Shown here in pieces: positions 11,526 through 21,490 of a stretch of DNA of 64,000 bases. Where the stretch lies: positions 2,356,001-2,420,000 of the forward strand of contig JAPVLO010000059.1 in NCBI GenBank assembly GCA_027257055.1. Direction: 5' to 3'. Position 1 is the stretch's first letter, and every line of letters begins with the position of its first letter. The position numbers and the translations under genes were made by a program. Under the pieces are notes generated by a model. That model ran no database searches, was not told where the DNA came from, and saw nothing but the letters and a program-made list of their open reading frames with translations. The stretch is from Cephalopachus bancanus (taxonomy: Eukaryota; Chordata; Mammalia; Primates; Tarsiidae).

Positions 11526-12907
11526 TTATAAAGGACAGCTGGAATTTTGAGAAGTAAAAAAAATAACGGTATTTTGGGGTAAAGGAAAAACATGAAATCG
11601 ACTTAAGACAATAGACACAAGGGCAAAGAGTGCCTGCAATGTGAATTTTAAGTCTAAACTACTGACTTTCAGAATACACAAATCTGTAGCTGGCAAGCAT
11701 TTTCTAAACTCCTCCAATAAGTAGGATCTGCCCATATCCAGGAAGATCATAATTCATTAAATTTCATTTTAAGCTTTCTGAATCTGCCTAAATAGTCTCA
11801 TCTTATCAGGCAAGCCAATATATGCTTACACTGTGAGGTTAAAGCAATGAACTTGTGAAGGGAACCTGTCAAATCAAATTATCAACAAGCAATAGTCCCA
11901 CTATTGGGGAGTATCTAAGCTGCAATTTTAAAGAAGTGTGCTTACATTTACATTTTAATTAGGTCACACCTTCAACATCATCATATTAATTCCATTTAAT
12001 GCTGTATTTCATTGCCATTTCCAAAATGGCATTTTTAGATGTAAACATAAAGAAAAAAAATCTACTTTTATTTTGACAACTCATAAATATTGAACTTTAA
12101 GTTTAATATTTGGAATAACATTAAAAACAGAGGTATGATTTTGTCTAAAATTCTAAATATTTAGAATAATTGAATTTCAAAAATATTCCAAGGGAAAAGT
12201 TTTAGATTCTTATTGAAGAGCATAATGGAGTGTTGAATGGAACATCAAATTTAGGTTCCTATGTGTCACCAGAAGCCAAACATGGATAGCTCCTTGAAGA
12301 AAAAAAAAAAAAGAAAAACAATTTGGTTAAGACTTTCCATAAGAATTGAGATGTGTTTTGAGTTATTTTTTCGGGTATGGGGGAGGTAGACAAATTACAG
12401 AACTCCTTTTGAGACAGCACAGGGATGGAACTTGTTCTCACCCTCACTGACACATTTCTCCCTATCTGGTAACCCCAAGTCCTGCACCATCCAGCTCGGT
12501 CACATGGAGAACCTGATACCAACACCACTCAACTACAAATCTTACGTACAGCAGTTGGTCTCTACACACACATGCGCACAGGGCCCAGAGAACAAACGAT
12601 CATAACCTGTGTTTCATTACCAAATTAAAATCTAAGTGGGGGGGGAATCTATCTGCCCTTTTTTTTTTTTTAACAAAAAAAATGAGAGGTATATGAAGAT
12701 ATCATTAACAATGATACCTTCATACAATGACTCAGCAAACCTCCAATAAAAAGCCCTGAGCAGCTTCTCTTCCTCTTCCTCTTGCACTGCCTCCCTTGTA
12801 TCTGGATATAAGCCCCTGTGAAGCCTGGTCTGGGAATGTTTGGTCTTGTGTCAATTGCTATTAAATGAGAGCCTCAGAACCTGTGGTTGCCAGCATTCTC
12901 TCTCCAT
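11526..12907. other. Unassigned sequence
   Basis: The frames at 11526-11750 and 12259-12528 show no known domain; the second includes an F-run from an A-rich tract at 12300. The part at 12730-12900 contains AATAAA (in 'CCAATAAAAAGCCC') and a later ATTAAA and could be LTR-derived, but I cannot place it. Confidence 0.35.
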
Positions 12908-12966
12908 TTAAAAAATACTATACATATACTCAAATACTATACATATATTCAAATATACTCAAATAG
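12908..12966. repeat. 19-bp tandem repeat
   Basis: The unit ACTATACATATACTCAAAT occurs about two and a half to three times with single-base changes (CTC/TTC). It lies directly before the L1M fragment. Confidence 0.75.
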
Positions 12967-13255
12967 AATTTATCAATTTATAGCCGTTTAAAGTGTAACA
13001 TGTATTGGCATTTAGGCCATTAACAATGTTGTGCAACCTTCACCACTTTCTGTTTCCAGAATGTTTTCATCATCCCAAAAGTAAACTCTGTGCCCATTAC
13101 ACAGCCATTCCCCATTGTCCCCTAACCCCCAGACACTGGCAACCACTAATCCACTACCTCTGTGAAATTGTGTACTCCGGATATTTTATATAAATGGTAT
13201 CCTATAATATGTTGCCTTTGGTATATGGCTTTTTTTTTTTTTTTACTAACATCAT
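12960..13255 (-). mobile_element. L1M 3' UTR remnant
   Basis: Text such as 'TTGTGCAACCTTCACCACTT', 'TTTTCATCATCCCAAAAG', 'CTGGCAACCACTAATCC' and 'TATATAAATGGTATCCTATA' matches the reverse complement of a mammalian-age L1 3' UTR. No coding remains are present. Confidence 0.75.
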
Positions 13256-13355
13256 TTCTCAAAAGGCTACAGCCAAATATCCATTTAAATTGGAAATCTA
13301 AGCCATTATTGACATCAGAACTTGATTCTATAAAAGCATAAAAGATGACCTAAAA

Positions 13356-13640
13356 GCCGGGCTCGGTGGCTCAGCCTATAATCCCGCGCCTTTGGGAGGC
13401 TGAGGTGAGGGGATTGCCTGAGCCTGGGGGTTCGAGACCCGCCTGGGCAGTGAGACCTCATCTCTACAATAAATCAAAAAATCAGCTGGGCATGGTAGCG
13501 CATGCCTGTAATTCTGGCTACTTGGAAGGCTGAGGTGGAAGGATTGCTGGAGCCCAGCAGGTCGAGGCTGTGGTGGCCGGGAGCGGCCACTGTACTCCAG
13601 TCTGGGCGACAGAGTGAGACTCCAACTCAAAAAAAAAAAA
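13356..13640 (+). mobile_element. Derived-lineage Alu, 16-bp perfect duplication
   Basis: A complete dimeric Alu starting GCCGGGCTCGG and ending in an A-tail. The duplication AAAAGATGACCTAAAA is perfect at 13340-13355 and 13641-13656, so the insertion is fairly recent. Marks of the derived subfamily are TGGCTCAGCC in the A-box region, 'CCCGCGCCTTTGGG', the linker 'CTACAATAAATC' and the hairpin at 13573-13590 (GTGGCCG, loop GGAG, CGGCCAC). The B-box hairpin is close to perfect (GGGGG, TTCGAGA, CCCGC). Confidence 0.95.
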
Positions 13641-13699
13641 AAAAGATGACCTAAAAGGCCTTCTGGATATAAAGATATCTTAAATCATAGTATTCAAAG

Positions 13700-14042
13700 A
13701 ACTCATGTAATTAAAGCTCAAAGAGACCAATTTAAATCGATGGGCAAACAAGAAACAGACCCACACGTGTATGTCAAGACTGTGGAGCAAGGGATGGACT
13801 GGAACACTGGTTTTCTACATGAAAAAAAGTAGATTCATAATTCATACCACACATTAAAAAATCCAGATGACATCAAGGTATATGTGAAAAAGAAAACATT
13901 AACACTTTAGAAGAAAATTATAGGAAAGTACTGTTACGATCTTAGCACTGGGAAAATTTTCTTAAGGTAGATCCAACATGCATAGGCCAAAGGAAAATAA
14001 TACATTTAGCTATATTAAAATTAAAAATTTGAGGATCAAAAG

Positions 14043-14089
<47 letters not shown>

Positions 14090-14640
14090 TTCCAAGCCAA
14101 AAAATAGAAAAAATTCTAGATTCAAAAATTTTGAATCTAGAAAATATAAGAATATAAATCAGTGGAAAAGAAAAAAATGACCCAAGGGAAAAATGGGCAA
14201 AAAATACACATAGGCAAGTGACAAAAGGGGACACCTGACTATCTAGGGAACAAATGTTTTACTCCACTGATAATAGAAGAAATGAAAATTAAAACAATGA
14301 TGAGCTACCATTTTATACCCACCAGAGTAGCAAACATTTAAAAAGTGTTAATACAAGTATTGATGAGAACATGAGAAACAGAAATTTTCATTCACTTCTA
14401 TGGAGTATTAATTGATACTACTACTTAATAGGATTTATAAAACTGCTCTTCGAAGTTGAAGAAATGCATGCCTTCCAACAGAGAAACTCACCAGTACACT
14501 AGGAAACACATTGAAGAATATTCATTTTATATCTTAATGAAGAGAAATTAGAAACATCCTAAAAAAGAACAAAAAATCAATTTGTCTTATATTCAGAGAC
14601 TAGAAAACAATGTCTATGTAGTTATGTCTCAAAAGCAATG
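13700..14640 (+). mobile_element. L1M ORF2 3' portion, degraded
   Basis: Motifs in order: 'AAACAGACCCACACGTGTAT', 'AAAATTAAAAATTTGAGG', 'ATTAAAACAATGATGAGCTA', 'CATTTTATACCCACCAG' and 'GCAAACATTTAAAAAGTG'. These correspond to the last third of L1 ORF2 (reverse-transcriptase thumb and C-terminal region). Many stops and indels make it a relic. A CA microsatellite lies inside it at 14044-14087. Confidence 0.75.
14044..14087. repeat. (CA)22 microsatellite
   Basis: An uninterrupted CA run of 44 bases. On the reverse strand it produces a meaningless run of alternating Cys-Val codons. Confidence 0.98.
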
Positions 14641-14783
14641 CTGAGTAAAGGAAATTGATTATGTACAGTAGGGCACCATCATGAAAACATTAAACACCTT
14701 AAACAAACAACACAATTTGATTTTTAGGGATGCAGACACAAGTAGAAAATATACTAACCTAAGAAAATAGAAATCATACCAAT

Positions 14784-14998
14784 TTCCAGTTCGCAAAAGG
14801 GGGTGATTTTGCCTCCTACAGACATTTGGCAATAGGTGGAGACAATTTTCTTGACTGCAACCAGGAAGAGGCATACTATTGCAACTAGTAGGTACAGATC
14901 AGAGTGGCAGCTAAACTTCCTACAGTGCACAGGCCATCCCCCACAAGAAAGTAGTATCTGGTGCAAAATGTCAATGGTGTCACAGCTGAGAATTTCAG
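14784..14998 (+). mobile_element. MER20-like hAT element
   Basis: 'GGGGGTGATTTTGCCTCC', 'GACATTTGGCAATAGGTGGA', 'CTACAGTGCACAGGCCATCC' and 'AAATGTCAATGGTG' follow the MER20 consensus in order. It is a non-autonomous hAT-Charlie element of about 215 bp. MER20 copies are known to carry regulatory activity in some placental mammals; nothing here shows that for this copy. Confidence 0.75.
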
Positions 14999-15159
14999 CC
15001 CTAAAAACAGAGGAAGGATAGTAAGATGACAGAGAATATAAAATGTATCTATAACTTTTCATTTTAAGAAAATATCTGAGGCATATATAAAATATGTTAA
15101 AATATTGAAGATGTATGGCATTCTTGACTGTATGTTTTTATATTTGATATGTCTTTTAT

Positions 15160-15445
15160 TTTATTTTATTTTATTTTATTTTTTTGAGTTGGAGTCTCAC
15201 TCTGTCACCCAGACTGGAGTGCAGTGGCCGCTCCCGGCCACCACAGCCTCAACCTGCTGGGCTCCGGCAATCCTTCCACCTCAGCCTTCCGAGTAGCCAG
15301 AATTACAGGCGCACGCTATCACGCCCGGCTGATTTTTTGATTTATTGTAGAGATGAGGTCTCGCTGCCCAGGCGGGCTCAGGCAATCCTCTCACCTCAGC
15401 CTCCCAAAGGCGCGGGATTACAGGCTGAGTCACCGAGCCTGGCTT
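15160..15445 (-). mobile_element. Derived-lineage Alu lacking its B box
   Basis: A reverse-orientation dimeric Alu with the subfamily marks (AAAGGCGCGGG, the TTATTGTAGAG linker, the hairpin at 15224-15241). The duplication is GATATGTCTTTTAT (15146-15159) and GAAATGTCTTTTAT (15446-15459), 13 of 14 matching. Compared with the copy at 19216 it lacks 15 bp near 15377, read as GGCGGGCTCAGG. The loss lies between two GCGGG repeats and removes the whole pol III B box. Confidence 0.9.
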
Positions 15446-15576
15446 GAAATGTCTTTTATACATTTTTAAATTTTGAAATCATTCTACAAATAAACAGTAA
15501 ATTTTGAAATTTGATGGAAGTGACATAATTCTTTTAATGGCATATTTCTTGAAATGTATTTTTGGAAAAAAATATA

Positions 15577-15872
15577 GCCGGGCTCGGTGGCTCAGCCTGT
15601 AATCCCGCGCCTTTGGGAGGCTGAGGTGAGTGGATTGCCTGAGCCCACGGGTTCGAGACCCGCCTGGGCAGCGAGACCTCATCTCTACAATAAATCAAAA
15701 AATCAGCTGGGCGTGGTAGTTCACGCCTGTAATTCCGGCTACTCGGAAGGCTGAGGCGGAAGGATCACCGGAGCCCAGCAGGTCGAGGCTGCAGTGGCCG
15801 GGAGCGGCCACTGCACTCCAGTCTGGGTGAAGGAGTGAGACTCTAACTCAAAAATATATATATATATATATT
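15577..15872 (+). mobile_element. Derived-lineage Alu
   Basis: A complete dimer starting GCCGGGCTCGGTGG, ending in a tail that has turned into an (AT) run. It carries the best hairpin of the set at 15790-15815: TGCAGTGGCCG, loop GGAG, CGGCCACTGCA, 11 perfect pairs. It faces the copy at 15160-15445 head to head with 131 bp between them. Confidence 0.93.
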
Positions 15873-16267
15873 TTCACACTCATGATCAAATTTTATTTGC
15901 ACTTTCTTTTTTGGTGTTTATTGTATACAGAGCTATAAATGTAAACTTGTGGAGGTACCCAGGATTTAGCCATCATTACAGAACCACTTCATCATCACAG
16001 TTTCAGGCAGAAACATTCTAAAACCATTCCAGAGAAAGCTAATTTAGTCGTTTCCTGCTTAAACAGCACACCATAATACTCCTAGTTAATTTTCTGAAGA
16101 ATCTGATGGTCTAGAATAGTGGACCTGCATCATACATGCCTTCAAGCTTCCTTAAGTAGATGGCTTCTGATGCAAGTTTCTCCCAGACCTATGGATTCTG
16201 GGAGTTCCTTTAAGCTCCTTTGAGATCAATCAGTGCACAATTTAATTTTTTTCATTTAGTTTCTTAG
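15873..16267. other. Unassigned sequence
   Basis: No recognisable gene or repeat. Confidence 0.4.
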
Positions 16268-16494
16268 TGCAAGGGGTGGCAAAATTTTTCTGTAAAGAGC
16301 CCTATAGTAAATATTTGGGGCTTTGCAAGCCATATAGTCTCTGTCACAGTTGCTCAACTATGTCACTATAACATGGAAACAGCCACAGATGATAAATAAA
16401 GGAAGAAATGTGGCTGTATTCCAACAAAAGTTTAGTTGCAAAAAGAGGCAGGGGGCAGGATTTGGCTCCAGGCCATAGGTTGCCAACACCAAAA
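16268..16494 (-). mobile_element. MER58-like hAT element
   Basis: 'GGGTGGCAAAATTTTTCTGT', 'TTTGGGGCTTTGCAAGCCAT', 'AGTCTCTGTCACAGTTGCTC' and 'GGCAGGATTTGGCTCC' follow a short non-autonomous hAT consensus (about 225 bp) with inverted ends GGGTGGCAAA and GGTTGCCAACACC. I remember this consensus as MER58; the number may be wrong, the class is not in doubt. Related copies are at 18488 and 57738. Confidence 0.65.
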
Positions 16495-17281
16495 GGGTCA
16501 GCAAAAATGCTACCACCTTAAACACTATTTTAAATGTAAGGCATCTCCTCAGACCTTTTTTGGAAGTATGGTTTCACGCACTAATATAGAAATTTTACAC
16601 AACTAAAAATAAATTTATATAAATGAAACAACTCAATAAATGAAAATATTCATTTTCGATTTACAGTGTACCAGTTTCTTTCTGGAAGTATATTATGCCA
16701 TCTGATTTACTAAATTACTAATTATAATTAATTCCATTTGTTTAAATTATACTATTAATGACTCTTTGTAGTAACATAAATACACATATTTTATCTTCAA
16801 TTCAACAAAGGGTTGGAATGACAAGGACAGTGAAATTATACTCCCTACACAAATAATAGCTTTCCATTAGTTTGCCATTTCACCTGAATAATTCCTTATA
16901 ATCATGAATAATGATGTTATTTGACAACCTAATGATATCATGGTGTGTAGCTTCAATCCATCCGTCTTTGTCAAGAAGGTCAAATATTTGTACTCCACTG
17001 CACTAAGCAAAGTTGGACAATCAGTTAAACAGTATCATGCACCTTAATTACTCCTCCAAATGAGACCATCAACTACCATTTTTACTAGATTCTATAACAT
17101 GTGGAACACTAATCTTCTACAAAGACATCTATTCCCTACGCACTTTTAAACCAAGCTTAAGCTCAGCTTTTTCTTTCTAAGTGGTTAAACTTAAAGAAAA
17201 AACCTCAAGAGTGTCTAGGGATATTCTTAATTTGTTCTTGCTGAAAATTTACTCTTCAACAAAGATTTATGAATATCAAAG
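16495..17281. other. Unassigned sequence
   Basis: AT-rich, with no gene or repeat that I can name. Confidence 0.4.
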
Positions 17282-17292
17282 CATTCCAAGAA

Positions 17293-17595
17293 TTTTTTTT
17301 TTCTTTTTGAGTTGGAGTCAAACTTTGTCACCCTGGCTGGAGTGCCATGAGTGGCATGCTCACCGCCGCCCCAGCGTCAACCTGCTGAGCTCTGACGATC
17401 CTTCCGCCTCAACCTTCCAAGTAGCTGGAACTACAGGCATGAGCTACCATACCCAGATAATTATTTATTTATTGTAGAGACTAGGTCTCACCATATTGCC
17501 CAGGCTGGTCTCGAACCCGCGGGCTCAGGCAATCCTCTCACCTTGACTTCCCAAAGTGCTGGAATCACAGGCTTGAGCCACTGTGCTCCCCGCCC
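17293..17595 (-). mobile_element. Alu, intermediate between AluJ-like and the derived lineage
   Basis: A reverse dimer bounded by CATTCCAAGAA (17282-17292) and CATTCCAGGAA (17596-17606). It has the derived features CTTTTTGAGTTGGAGTC, the TTATTGTAGAG linker and the GGGCTCAGGCAATCC stretch, but it keeps the ancestral 'CCCAAAGTGCTGG' and the longer A-box region (GTGGCTCAAGCC). The right-arm hairpin is not formed (GAGTGCCATGAGTGGCATG). Confidence 0.88.
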
Positions 17596-17606
17596 CATTC
17601 CAGGAA

Positions 17607-17929
17607 CTCAGGAACTTTTACAGAGATCTGACTTACTCATGTGATATCTTGAAATTAGCATTAAATAATATGATAAATCTAAATTACAGCAATAATAAAG
17701 AATGTTTCATAGTGTTTGCCCTGTTTGGAGATTCCATGAATGACTTCTGGAAATCAATGCCAAGTGGCTAAAGTGAATGGAAACATCCTGTTCACTGTTT
17801 CTACAGGGTCTGTATTAGACATGGGCCTCTGGACATTGGGGGTGATGAGAATAGCAAAGTATGATGTAAGGACACCTAAGTGACATTACAGCAGAATAAT
17901 TTTTATATGTCTATTTTTAAAACTCTTAT
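17607..17929. other. Unassigned sequence
   Basis: The frame at 17583-17771 starts inside the Alu flank and shows no domain. Nothing recognised. Confidence 0.4.
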
Positions 17930-18470
17930 TTTCCTTTCTTCCACTCTTCCACTCTTTTTCTTAAGTCTCACCAAAGGTTTCTTAGTCCATTCAAATAAAG
18001 TCTCTAGAAGGCCTTATTAATTATTTCCAGGCTTCTGCCATCTTCCTGTTTCCTCACCACCCTTCACCCCCACAGGCTTTTCTTGGTGTTTTTAAACATC
18101 ATCAAACATGCAAATTTGTTTCTGCCCTTGAGCTTTTGTTCTTGTTTTCCTCTCCCTGGAACTGTCTGCCCATTGTCCTTGATTATTCAGTTCTTAGATC
18201 ACATGCAAAAAGAGAAGACTTTCCTACCACTCTGTCTCAAGTAGTTCCTCACTCTTAGCCATACTTCTCTTTTATTTTATTCAGAATCTAAAATCATGTT
18301 GTTTGTGACTTATGGGATCGTGTTTATGGGTTTAATCAATCTCTGCACATAAGAATAAAAGTAGAACCCTTATCTGAATATTCACTATTGTATACCCAGA
18401 ACCTGGCACATAATAGAAACTAAGTAACTATTAAATGATAAATTTATATATTCTTTCATTCACAAGAAAT
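17930..18470 (+). mobile_element. L2 3' region
   Basis: The order 'CTCTCCCTGGAACTGTCTGC', 'GACTTTCCTACCACTCTGTC', 'TATTTTATTCAGAATCTAAA' and 'ACCTGGCACATAATAGAAAC' follows the sense L2 3' UTR ending near 'CAATAAATATTTG'. Divergence is high, as for any L2. Confidence 0.65.
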
Positions 18471-18487
18471 AAACATGTTTCTAATTC

Positions 18488-18800
18488 AAGGTCAGCATAC
18501 TATGGGTCTAGAGCTGAACAAACCTGATAACTGCTTTTGTTTAAAAAAAAAAAAAATGCTGAGCAACCCTTCGGGTCCCCTCCTGCTGTGGGAGCTTTTC
18601 TGTCCTCTTAATAAATCCTACTTTCTAGGGGGGTAAAAAAGCTTTACTGGAACACAGCTATACTCACTCATTTACCTATTGTTAATGGTTTCTTTCACAC
18701 TACAATGATATAGATGAGTAGTTATAACAGAGACTGTGTGGCCCAGAAAACATTTAATATACAGTCCTTTACAGAGAAAGTTTGTCAGCTCTTGGTCTAT
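18488..18800 (+). mobile_element. MER58-like hAT element with a 90-bp insert
   Basis: The outer parts ('GTCAGCATACTATGGGTC' at the left; 'GCTTTACTGGAACACAGCTA' and 'GAGACTGTGTGGCCCAG' to the right) are the same family as 16268-16494 in the other orientation. Between 18542 and 18633 an unrelated segment interrupts the expected TGTTTTTGTAAATAAAG-type stretch. Confidence 0.65.
18542..18633 (+). mobile_element. Short insert resembling the end of a retroviral LTR (tentative)
   Basis: The insert reads GCTGAGCAACCC, then TCCTGCTGTGGGAGC, then CTTAATAAATCCTAC, which has the style of an ERV LTR R/U5 region with AATAAA. TAAAAAA occurs at both borders (18542-18548 and 18634-18640) and could be a target duplication. 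Only about 75 bp of LTR-like text is present; no coding sequence is included. Confidence 0.35.
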
Positions 18801-19200
18801 ATTCTAAATAAATAAAAAAGTACTTTCCTTGCTTTTAAAGAAATTATGGTCCTATGTTTTTATTCACATACTTTTGAATTAAAATCCTGTAACCGAAAAG
18901 AAAGCTCTATGAAAGCTATAATTGTTACTAGCAATAGTTGTATTGGTCTCTATTCACTAGGTCAGCTGGCTGAATACATGAAGCATGAACATAGCACCTG
19001 GTAAGTACTATACAAGCACAAGGCTTGTCACATAGTAAAGAGCATTTGAGATTTGTTGAGATTTGTTGAGTTTAATTGAAGTGAACATGACTCTTTGAGC
19101 CAAAAGGACTAACAGGTAAATTTGAGAAATTGGTGGACAAAAAATGACTCACTCCTCTGAATCAGGCCATTCAGGAAAACAGGCTAGTCCCTGAGAAACC
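18801..19200. other. Unassigned sequence
   Basis: Nothing recognised. GAGATTTGTTGA is repeated in tandem near 19048-19070. Confidence 0.4.
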
Positions 19201-19215
19201 ATTTCTCATCACCCT

Positions 19216-19508
19216 TTTTTTTTTTTTTTTTTGAGTTGGAGTCTCACTCTGTCGCCCAGACTGGAGTGCAGTGGCCGCTGCCGGCCACCGCAGCCTCCAC
19301 CTGCCAGGCTCCGGCGATCCTTCCACCTCAGCCTTCCGAGTAGCCGGAATTACAGGCATGCGCTACCACGCCTGGCTAATTTTTTTTTGATTTATTGTAG
19401 AGGTGAGGTCTCGCTGCCCAGGCGGGTCTCGAACCCGCGGGCTCAGGCAATCCACTCACCTCAGTCTCCCAAAGGCGCGGGATTACAGGCTGAGCCACCG
19501 AGCCCGGC
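19216..19508 (-). mobile_element. Derived-lineage Alu, close to the family consensus
   Basis: A reverse dimer after an 18-base T-run. The duplication TCTCATCACCCTTTT lies at 19204 onward and 19509-19523. This copy has every derived mark, including the perfect B-box arm (GCGGG, TTCGAGA, CCCGC read on the minus strand) and the right-arm hairpin (GTGGCCG, loop CTGC, CGGCCAC). It is the best single reference copy in this window. Confidence 0.95.
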
Positions 19509-19825
19509 TCTCATCACCCTTTTTAAGGGATGACTTAAAGAAATGCAATCCAAGGAGCCAGAGTTCAATATACATTTAGCGTTTTTTGATAACTTGTTGT
19601 AGGCAACCACTATTTATCTACAGTTATAAAGACACATAAACACACAATTTAAACAATAATTCAAGCTATGGCCTTCTAGAATTGCAATACTATCCCATAA
19701 TACTCAATTATGTAGACATTTTTCTTTTTAATTAAGAGACTAACACACCGTTTTACCAGGTTTTCCAATTATGATTAACTGGTGCATATTATTTCTCTAA
19801 ATCTTCATAGTCTAAGCTAATGCCT
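19509..19825. other. Unassigned sequence
   Basis: Nothing recognised beyond the Alu target duplication at its left edge. Confidence 0.4.
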
Positions 19826-20015
19826 CTCAAAGTTGCTTTATGGATTTGAGTCACAAGTATCTGGGGGTAGTTTGCTTGTTTTATATTCCAATTCCTGGTT
19901 CCTATGCTCAACTTTCTAATTCAGAATCCCCAGAGTGAGAAGTCAGGGCAGAGCCCAGGAATCTGCATTTTGACCAACACCCTAAAGTGATTTTTTAGTC
20001 CCCTGGGAACCTCTG
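19826..20015 (+). mobile_element. MER5A-like hAT element
   Basis: 'TCTCAAAGTTGCTTTATGG', 'TAATTCAGAATCCCCAGAG', 'CCCAGGAATCTGCATTTT' and a closing CCTGGGAACCTCTG follow MER5A in order. It is a 190-bp non-autonomous hAT-Charlie element. A second copy in the other orientation lies at 54593. Confidence 0.7.
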
Positions 20016-20094
20016 TTATTTTAGATCAAGATCTCATATAACCATAATAAAAAATGGCCAAGAAGCTACATACTTCCTCTATTGGAAAAATAAT

Positions 20095-20335
20095 AAAGTG
20101 ATAAATATGCTTTACTCAGAGTTATTATATTACTGTATATTACCTGGATATACACTCAGTACTTTTAGGAGTGAAGTATTCAAAGAAAACCTGAGATGTA
20201 GCATCTGTGCCATCAAGGGACTTCTTAGATGAGGTACATACATATAAATGATGTAAACAAATGTATGATGGCACACATAACTGAGAGCTCAATGAGTAGA
20301 TGTGTAACAAGATTTCAGAGAAAGAAGCAATCAAG
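20095..20335 (-). repeat. Unassigned repeat, copy 1 of an inverted pair
   Basis: Its reverse complement aligns along its length with 21622-21850. Shared blocks include 'GTTTACATCATTTAT', 'CCCTTGATGGCA', 'TTGAATACYTCACTCCTA' and 'AACTCTGAGTAAA'. The ending has the style of ancient L2/MIR3-like 3' ends, but I cannot name the family. Confidence 0.75.
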
Positions 20336-20339
20336 CTGC

Positions 20340-20739
20340 TCTAGGTTGTCAGTGATATGAAAAATGGCCTTCTTTGGATCTGGTAGGGGGGCAGGCAGTA
20401 AAAAAGTGATAGTAGTTATTACTCTCAGTGGGTGTCCCAGGACCTTGTTCTTCTCTCAATTGAGATCTAAGATCTTAGAACACAGGAAGAGTAAAGCAAG
20501 AACTATGGCCTTCTCAGTTATTAATCCAAGCAGCCTGGGAAAGATTATTAAGGTTTTGCAAGCTGGCCAAAAGCCGTTGCATCTCAGTGGTCATAGAGGA
20601 ATGAAGACCTGGGCTGCCATGAACTGAGCCAGTACGCAGCCTCTGTCTCCAAGGAGCAGTTCTGGATGACCTCGCACAGCACAGCCTTCTCTTATCTTCC
20701 CATGGCATCTGTCATAAAAATCATTGGCTGGTCTCCTCA
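20340..20739. other. Unassigned sequence
   Basis: The frame at 20364-20627 stays open for 87 codons but has no recognisable domain and no transcript context; the antisense frame overlaps it. I regard both as chance. Confidence 0.35.
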
Positions 20740-21060
20740 TTTGACATCTAATCAAACACTTCATTCTGAAGTCATTTTTCTCATGTGTTTAGGTCTTAAC
20801 CCTGCAACGATTCTGTAAAGTTCTGGAGGACAGAGTGTGCATCTTATTTCTCAGCAACTCCCCCAGTGCTCAGCACAATAATGTCATACTTCATAAAAAG
20901 ATCTTGTTTAATCATTCAAGAATTTTTTATTTAGTGCCTACCATATACCAAACCCTGTGTTAGGCACCCAACAGAACAGACTGCTAGGTCCTGAATCTAA
21001 TGGCAGTGACAAAAGAGTGTATGGTCATGATGGCTGAAGACAATCCTGTGACTTAGAGTA
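20740..21060. mobile_element. L2/MIR-class fragments (weak)
   Basis: 'CAACTCCCCCAGTGCTCAGC' resembles the sense 3' end of L2, and from 20930 'TTTAGTGCCTACCATATACC' and 'CCCTGTGTTAGGCACC' resembles the antisense of the same type of end. Two small fragments in opposite orientation seem likely. Confidence 0.4.
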
Positions 21061-21339
21061 AAAGCCACTGAGACACTTCAAACTGGTGAATTGCATATTA
21101 TGTTAATTACATATTGAAAAGTTATTATAAAAAATAAACAATGGCAGAAAGGAAAGATGGACTCACTTAGAAATCCACTAGGTGAAAGTTTGGAAAAAAA
21201 ACAACTAGAGCTTAGTTATTTCTATCTAGAGTATGATTGTGACATACTAATAATACTTGATGGTACTGTGACTATATGTTAAGAAAAATCAAATGCTTCT
21301 AAGATGCACAAACACAACAAAACTACATTTATAACACAT

Positions 21340-21490
21340 TAGTTAAGTAAATAGGCACTAGAATCAGAAAAACATGGGGTCAGCTCTTGGTTCTCTCCCT
21401 TAGTTTGTGACTTTGATCAAACTGCTTACCTATCTGAGCCTCAATTTTCTCACCAGTAAAACTGGAATAATAAACCTACAAAATATTCAA
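21340..21490 (+). mobile_element. MIR
   Basis: 'CACTAGAATCAGAAAAACAT', then 'GTGACTTTGATCAAACTGCT' and 'GAGCCTCAATTTTCTCACC' follow the sense MIR core. Confidence 0.65.

Noticed and set aside
15184..15447. Open frames of 60-100 codons repeating MSWSLTLSPRLE in several places
   Set aside because: All lie inside Alu copies on the strand antisense to the Alu; they are shadows of the repeat.
20364..20627. 87-codon frame starting MAFFGSGRGAGSKK
   Set aside because: It looks protein-like in parts, but there is no splice context, no family that I recognise and an overlapping antisense frame of similar quality.
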